NCBI GenBank assembly: GCA_017406775.1
Contig: JAFQXV010000005.1
Span: forward strand, 1-35,700
DNA: 35,700 bases
Origin: Candidatus Saccharimonadota bacterium
GTDB lineage: Bacteria > Patescibacteriota > Saccharimonadia > Saccharimonadales > Saccharimonadaceae
Reading direction: 5' to 3'
Under the pieces are notes generated by a model that was not told where the DNA came from, searched no databases, and worked only from the letters and a program-made list of their open reading frames with translations. Within the stretch, counting starts at the first letter, position 1; every line of letters starts with the position of its first letter. Below, piece by piece: positions 31,839 through 35,700 of this stretch. The translations under genes were made by a program, and so were the position numbers.

Positions 31839-33817
31839 TCTATTACAGCCTTTATCCTGCGTACGCCAGCCGAAGAGGATTCCTCTTTTTTAATCGTAAA
31901 ATGCCCAATTACGCCAGTATGCTCTACGTGTGGACCGCCACAAACTTCGCGAGAAATTGGCTGGTCAAAATCGCCAATCGTATAGACCTTTAATTTCTCT
32001 GGATATTTATCCCAAAATTGACCATGTGCATGGAGTTCGTTACGGGCGTAGTTCTTATCATACTCATCGTAAACTACCGGCAAGTCGGCCTTAATCCATT
32101 CATTTACTTGATCTTCGACGGCCTTTTTCTCCTCATCAGTCATTTTATGGTCTAGATTAAAGTCAAAACGTAAACGCTCAGACGTAGTATTAGAGCCCTT
32201 CTGGACAATATCAGGCGAAATTAATTTTTGCAAAGCTGCGAGTAATAAATGTGTAGCAGTATGATATTTAATGGTTGTCTCGCCGTGGTCTTCTAGTCCG
32301 CCTTTAAACATGCCTTTGGACGCAGTCTGAGAGCGCTCGCGCTGTTCCTTTAGGGCAGATTCAAATTCGGTCCGGTAATTGTCAGATAATTTAATTCCCT
32401 GGCGATAACATTCCTCAACCGATAGTTCCATCGGGAACCCATATGTATCTTGGAGTTTAAATAAATCATAGCCATTAAGGTCAAAATTAACCTCGTACGA
32501 CCCCGTTCCCTCGCGCCCGTCGTTACGGGGCTCGGTCACTTCGCTCGGGTCGTGACCCTCGCGGGGCACGGTCTCACGAGGTTTATTTTGACCTTGCGAC
32601 AATTTATGCAGTTCCCTTAACCCACGATTTAAGGTTTTTCGGAAAGCTTTTTCTTCACGGAGCATTACATCAAGTGCCATTTCGCGGTGCGTCAAAATCG
32701 AATCCGGAAGTTCCCAGTAATTCTCTGCCACAATTGGCACAATTTCGGCCAAGAAGTTATCCGAGATACCAAGATCTAGCGCGCGCAAAATTGCTCGGCG
32801 GAGTAATCTCCTCATGGCATATCCTTGAGTCTTATTGGAAGGCACTAAACCTTGTGCTGCCAGTAGATACGCTCCACGGATGTGGTCGGCAATTACCCGC
32901 ATTTCATCGGTATTATTATCATATTTTTTACCAGAAATCTCCTCTAGCTTATCAATAATCGGTTTCATCAAAGAAATCTTAAATACGTCATACGAGCCGA
33001 TTGAAGCGGCGGTAATCCTTTCTAATCCAGCACCAAAATCTACGTTTTTCTTCTGGAGTTCAGAGAACGAACCATCCTTATTGCGGCGATACTGCATAAA
33101 TACTTGGTTACCAATTTCCATAAAACGTGCGCCATCGGATGCTGGATGTGCCTTGCCATATTTAGCTTCGTCCTGTAATTCTTCGCCAAAATCATAAAAT
33201 ACTTCCGAATCTGGCCCGCAAGGATCACCAATCGGCGTAGTTTCGCAGCCACCGCCACGACTCCACCAGTTTTCATGATCATCGTAAAAGAAAATTCGCT
33301 CGCCTGGCTTAATTCCCCGTTTGTCGCCAACAGTAGCCTCGCCAATCTCAGCGATTTTGGCTTCTACGCCAGCCTCTTTAAATACTTTTTGCCAAATTTC
33401 GGCCGCTTCCGTATCTTTAGGAATGCCGTATTTTTTGTTACCGATAAAACAAGTTACGTAAATTTTATTTGGGTCTAGCCCTACTTCTTCGGTTAAAAAT
33501 TTAAAGAAATTGCGGATTTGTTCTTCTTTAAAGTAATCCCCTAGTGACCAGTTGCCAAGCATCTCAAACACTGTAGTGTGACGCGGATCACCAACATCCT
33601 CAATATCTTGCAGTCTCATCGATGGCTGCGAATCGCAGAGTCTAGTACCTAGCGGATGTTCTTTACCAAGTAAGTACGGTAAAAGCGGCTGCATTCCGGA
33701 ACCAGTAAATAGGGTAGTTGGGTCCCCCTCCAGCACTAACGGCGCCGGCTGAATCACTTTGTGCCCATTTTTTTCCTGAAAATCTAGAAATTTTTGTCTA
33801 ATCGTATTTGCATCCAT
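31835..33817 (-). CDS. alaS: Alanyl-tRNA synthetase, short form without C-Ala, with an in-frame palindromic insertion
   Basis: Start chosen at ATG 33817 (MDANTIRQKFLDFQEKNGHKV), 7 bases after TATAAT; the longer frame would include the promoter. The 660-residue enzyme charges tRNA-Ala. It has the class II core (VFEMLGNWSLGDYFKEE, GGCETTPIGDPCGPDSE, ENFGAGLER-like VDFGAGLERI), then the helical tRNA-binding region. The editing domain has HTATHLLLAAL and CGGPHVEHTG, the metal-binding His and Cys/His sites. It ends there, so the usual C-terminal DHHA1/C-Ala domain (full-length enzymes are near 875 residues) is missing. An extra segment (about 409-446) before NFDLNGYDLFKL is encoded by a palindromic element. 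Confidence 0.93.
   Translation of the reverse strand: MDANTIRQKFLDFQEKNGHKVIQPAPLVLEGDPTTLFTGSGMQPLLPYLLGKEHPLGTRLCDSQPSMRLQDIEDVGDPRHTTVFEMLGNWSLGDYFKEEQIRNFFKFLTEEVGLDPNKIYVTCFIGNKKYGIPKDTEAAEIWQKVFKEAGVEAKIAEIGEATVGDKRGIKPGERIFFYDDHENWWSRGGGCETTPIGDPCGPDSEVFYDFGEELQDEAKYGKAHPASDGARFMEIGNQVFMQYRRNKDGSFSELQKKNVDFGAGLERITAASIGSYDVFKISLMKPIIDKLEEISGKKYDNNTDEMRVIADHIRGAYLLAAQGLVPSNKTQGYAMRRLLRRAILRALDLGISDNFLAEIVPIVAENYWELPDSILTHREMALDVMLREEKAFRKTLNRGLRELHKLSQGQNKPRETVPREGHDPSEVTEPRNDGREGTGSYEVNFDLNGYDLFKLQDTYGFPMELSVEECYRQGIKLSDNYRTEFESALKEQRERSQTASKGMFKGGLEDHGETTIKYHTATHLLLAALQKLISPDIVQKGSNTTSERLRFDFNLDHKMTDEEKKAVEDQVNEWIKADLPVVYDEYDKNYARNELHAHGQFWDKYPEKLKVYTIGDFDQPISREVCGGPHVEHTGVIGHFTIKKEESSSAGVRRIKAVID
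32479..32593 (-). repeat. In-frame palindromic element in alaS (family A)
   Basis: About 115 bp. The ends GGTCAAAATTAACCTCGT and inverted GGTCAAAATAAACCTCGT match at 17 of 18 bases. Inner hairpin GGTCAC/GTGACC. Sense strand CCCCGTAACGACGGGCGCGA differs from the 29768-gene element by two bases and is read in the same frame (PRNDGRE versus PRGDGRE). Confidence 0.85.
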
Positions 33818-33824
33818 AGGCTCA

Positions 33825-33830
33825 ATTATA
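33825..33830 (-). promoter_or_regulatory. -10 element of alaS
   Basis: TATAAT on the minus strand, 7 bases from ATG 33817. It lacks the TG extension. Confidence 0.55.
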
Positions 33831-33909
33831 CTATTTTCTGCCTGTTTCCGCAAACCACACCAGCAAATTGAGGGTTGCTCAAAACTATTCCGTTTTTCGC
33901 CACATTGTC

Positions 33910-35700
33910 CTAATCCGCTAAGGTAAAGGACTTACCGGAAAGTGGAGTGGCGTAATATGACGTAGTTTTACCATAAAACCTAGAAGTAGTATTGGAAATT
34001 GGCGAGGCAGCTCCATTAGTTCTTGGAATCTTTACAGACCAGGTGGTGGCGCTATTGCCAGCATAGGAGAACATGCCAGACATATTCGTCACGTTAGCAG
34101 TGTTCCAGGAGGAGAGATCTAGATTGAAGGTAGTGGCGCTGTAGCCAGCACCGGAGAACATACTACCCATACTCGTCACGCTAGCAGTGTTCCAGGAGGA
34201 GAGATTGCCAATAGACCAGGCAGTGGCGTTGTGGCCGGCATCAGAGAACATGCCATACATTTCCGTCACACTAGAAGTGTTCCAGGAGGAGAGATCACCT
34301 ACGGACCAGGTGGTAGCGCTATTGCCAGCATAGGAGAACATGTTAAACATACTCGTCACGCTAGCAGTGTTCCAGGAGGAGAGATCTAGGTTGAAGGTAG
34401 TGGCGCTGCGGCCGGCAGAGGAGAACATGGTAGACATACTCGTCACGCTAGCAGTGTTCCAAGAGGAGAGATCGCCTACAGACCAGGTGGTGGCGCTATT
34501 GCCAGCATAGGAGAACATGCCAGACATACTCGTCACGCTAGCAGTGTTCCAAGAGGAGAGATCGCCTACAGACCAGGTGGTGGCGCTGTAGCCGGCAGAG
34601 GAGAACATGCCAGACATATTCGTCACGTTAGCAGTGTTCCAGGAGGAGAGATCGCCTACAGACCAGGTAGTGGCGTTGTGGCCGGTGTCTCGGAACATGC
34701 TAGTCATATCCGTCACGCTAGCAGTGTTCCAGGAGGAGAGATCGCCTACAGACCAGGTAGTGGCGCTGCGGCCGGCAGAGTAGAACATGTTAACCATATC
34801 CGTCACACTAGAAGTGTTCCAGGAAGAGAGATCTAGATTGAAGGTGGTGGCGTTGTAGCCGGTGTCTCGGAACATGTAAGCCATACTCGTCACGCTAGCA
34901 GTGTTCCAGGAGGAGAGATCGCCTACAGACCAGGTAGTGGCGCTATGGCCGGCATAGTAGAACATGCTTCGCATAGTCGTCACGCTAGCAGTGTTCCAGA
35001 AGGAGAGATTGCCAATAGACCAGGTAGTGGCGCTGTAGCCGGCAGAGGAGAACATGGTAGACATACTCGTCACGCTAGCAGTGTTCCAGGAGGAGAGATC
35101 TAGATTGAAGGTGGTGGCGCTGTAGCCGGCAAAGAGGAACATGCCAGACATATTCGTCACCTTAGAAGTATTCCAGGCAGCAATGGTAGATAAATCAGAA
35201 ATGGCACGCATTTGGTTAAAGAAATAACTAGAATTCTCGTTCATATAAATCCTATTTGCCTCAGAGTAATAATAAATAGTAGTGTCACCAGAATCATACC
35301 AAGCATAAATAGGTAGTGTTGAATCACTAGTGGAAACAGTATTTGCAGTGGATGCAGTAAAGCCACTAGGTAAAGCATTAGCACGTTTTAGGGCAGTAAT
35401 AGTATTGTCTTGGGTACTAGTAGTAGGGTTAGTGGCTCCAGCTAGAGCTTTAAGTTTTTTGTTTACATTCTGCCCAGTATCTAACTTAGCAATAAATCTC
35501 GGGTCTTCAGGGGCATCGGCGTCACTAGGATACACTAGCGTATAGCGTACCTTGCCAACATAAGTATCAGCCATTTGGTCTGATGAGATATAAGCAGCAT
35601 AAGTAGATTGTAGTTTAGCTCCAATCGTAGCATCAGTAGAAGCATTATATGTGGCTACTTTAGTATATGCATCTGGTACAGTATGGTAGCTAGAGAATGA
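33910..35700 (-). CDS. DUF285/BspA-like repeat surface protein, C-terminal part (5' end beyond window)
   Basis: The frame is open from the window edge through an internal Met at 35574 (preceded in frame by YHTVPDAYTKVATYNAST) to TAG at 33910. At least 596 residues are present. A non-repeat part (VGKVRYTLVYPSDADAPEDP, a tract common before BspA repeats in Saccharibacteria proteins as I recall) leads to 13 repeats of about 29-30 residues. Each has the form SSWNTASVTSMSGMFSYAGN plus SATT, and they alternate between WSVGDL and FNLDL linkers. These are BspA/DUF285 leucine-rich-like repeats typical of adhesins. The chain ends GKSFTLAD with no membrane anchor. No clear terminator was seen. The signal peptide must lie outside the window. 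Confidence 0.85.
   Translation of the reverse strand, partial: SFSSYHTVPDAYTKVATYNASTDATIGAKLQSTYAAYISSDQMADTYVGKVRYTLVYPSDADAPEDPRFIAKLDTGQNVNKKLKALAGATNPTTSTQDNTITALKRANALPSGFTASTANTVSTSDSTLPIYAWYDSGDTTIYYYSEANRIYMNENSSYFFNQMRAISDLSTIAAWNTSKVTNMSGMFLFAGYSATTFNLDLSSWNTASVTSMSTMFSSAGYSATTWSIGNLSFWNTASVTTMRSMFYYAGHSATTWSVGDLSSWNTASVTSMAYMFRDTGYNATTFNLDLSSWNTSSVTDMVNMFYSAGRSATTWSVGDLSSWNTASVTDMTSMFRDTGHNATTWSVGDLSSWNTANVTNMSGMFSSAGYSATTWSVGDLSSWNTASVTSMSGMFSYAGNSATTWSVGDLSSWNTASVTSMSTMFSSAGRSATTFNLDLSSWNTASVTSMFNMFSYAGNSATTWSVGDLSSWNTSSVTEMYGMFSDAGHNATAWSIGNLSSWNTASVTSMGSMFSGAGYSATTFNLDLSSWNTANVTNMSGMFSYAGNSATTWSVKIPRTNGAASPISNTTSRFYGKTTSYYATPLSGKSFTLAD
34030..35190 (-). repeat. Thirteen coding tandem repeats of 87-90 bp (DUF285)
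   Basis: Units share GTGTTCCAGGAGGAGAGAT (as read on the plus strand) and differ in a short linker: one version encodes FNLDL, the other WS(V/I)G(D/N)L. DNA identity between units is high, so the array is prone to recombination. Confidence 0.85.

Noticed and set aside
33818-33853. N-terminal extension of AlaRS
   Set aside because: It would be encoded by the promoter region; ATG 33817 matches the normal AlaRS start.

Overview
The window looks like a chromosomal piece of a Candidate Phyla Radiation bacterium, most likely Candidatus Saccharibacteria (TM7). This is inferred from gene content, not from a marker search. TGA is used as an ordinary stop (for example ruvX-mltG and the histidine kinase gene), which argues against the recoded Gracilibacteria/Absconditabacteria. 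Genes are tightly packed. Very large secreted repeat proteins, of the kind an epibiont displays, alternate with housekeeping genes.

Layout. 1-510: 5' part of a secreted protein (minus strand) behind a long structured leader. 517-4331 (minus): trigger factor, FAD-linked oxidase, a small protein, a CmpB-like membrane protein. 4400-11712 (plus): a membrane-anchored Ig-like protein, then a giant InlB-repeat/FISUMP surface protein whose signal-peptide region carries an apparent frameshift. 11738-12490: a palindrome, tRNA-Leu(UAG), and a Ser-rich protein with a sorting-like tail. 12543-15093 (minus): rsmD and recG. 15204-21863: an accessory island with four YdcK-like hexapeptide-repeat paralogues around a 1092-residue surface protein with a Hint domain, interrupted by trmD (minus). 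21922-22068: a candidate structured ncRNA (minus). 22144-23535: obg. 23575-27789 (minus): cell-wall operon of a baseplate-J-like membrane protein, a RuvX-MltG fusion and a LysM-CHAP protein. 27839-31788 (plus): soluble histidine kinase, response regulator, pseudouridine synthase and an FtsA-like ATPase. 31835-33817 (minus): short alaS. 33910-35700 (minus): DUF285/BspA-like repeat protein that enters from beyond the window.

Two promoter styles are visible. Housekeeping genes mostly have an extended -10 (TGNTATAAT) with the start codon only 6-7 bases downstream, implying leaderless mRNAs. The island genes and the ncRNA have full -35/-10 promoters with 17-bp spacers and, for the genes, long leaders with strong Shine-Dalgarno sites.

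The most striking observation is a set of palindromic elements of about 115-155 bp lying in frame inside housekeeping genes (trmD, rluB-like, alaS, obg). Three share DNA sequence and are read in the same frame, so unrelated enzymes carry a related inserted peptide. This resembles Rickettsia palindromic elements. Other leads are the structured leader at 255-458, the ncRNA at 21922-22068, a T7-tract frameshift in the giant surface-protein gene, and the Hint/hexapeptide island.
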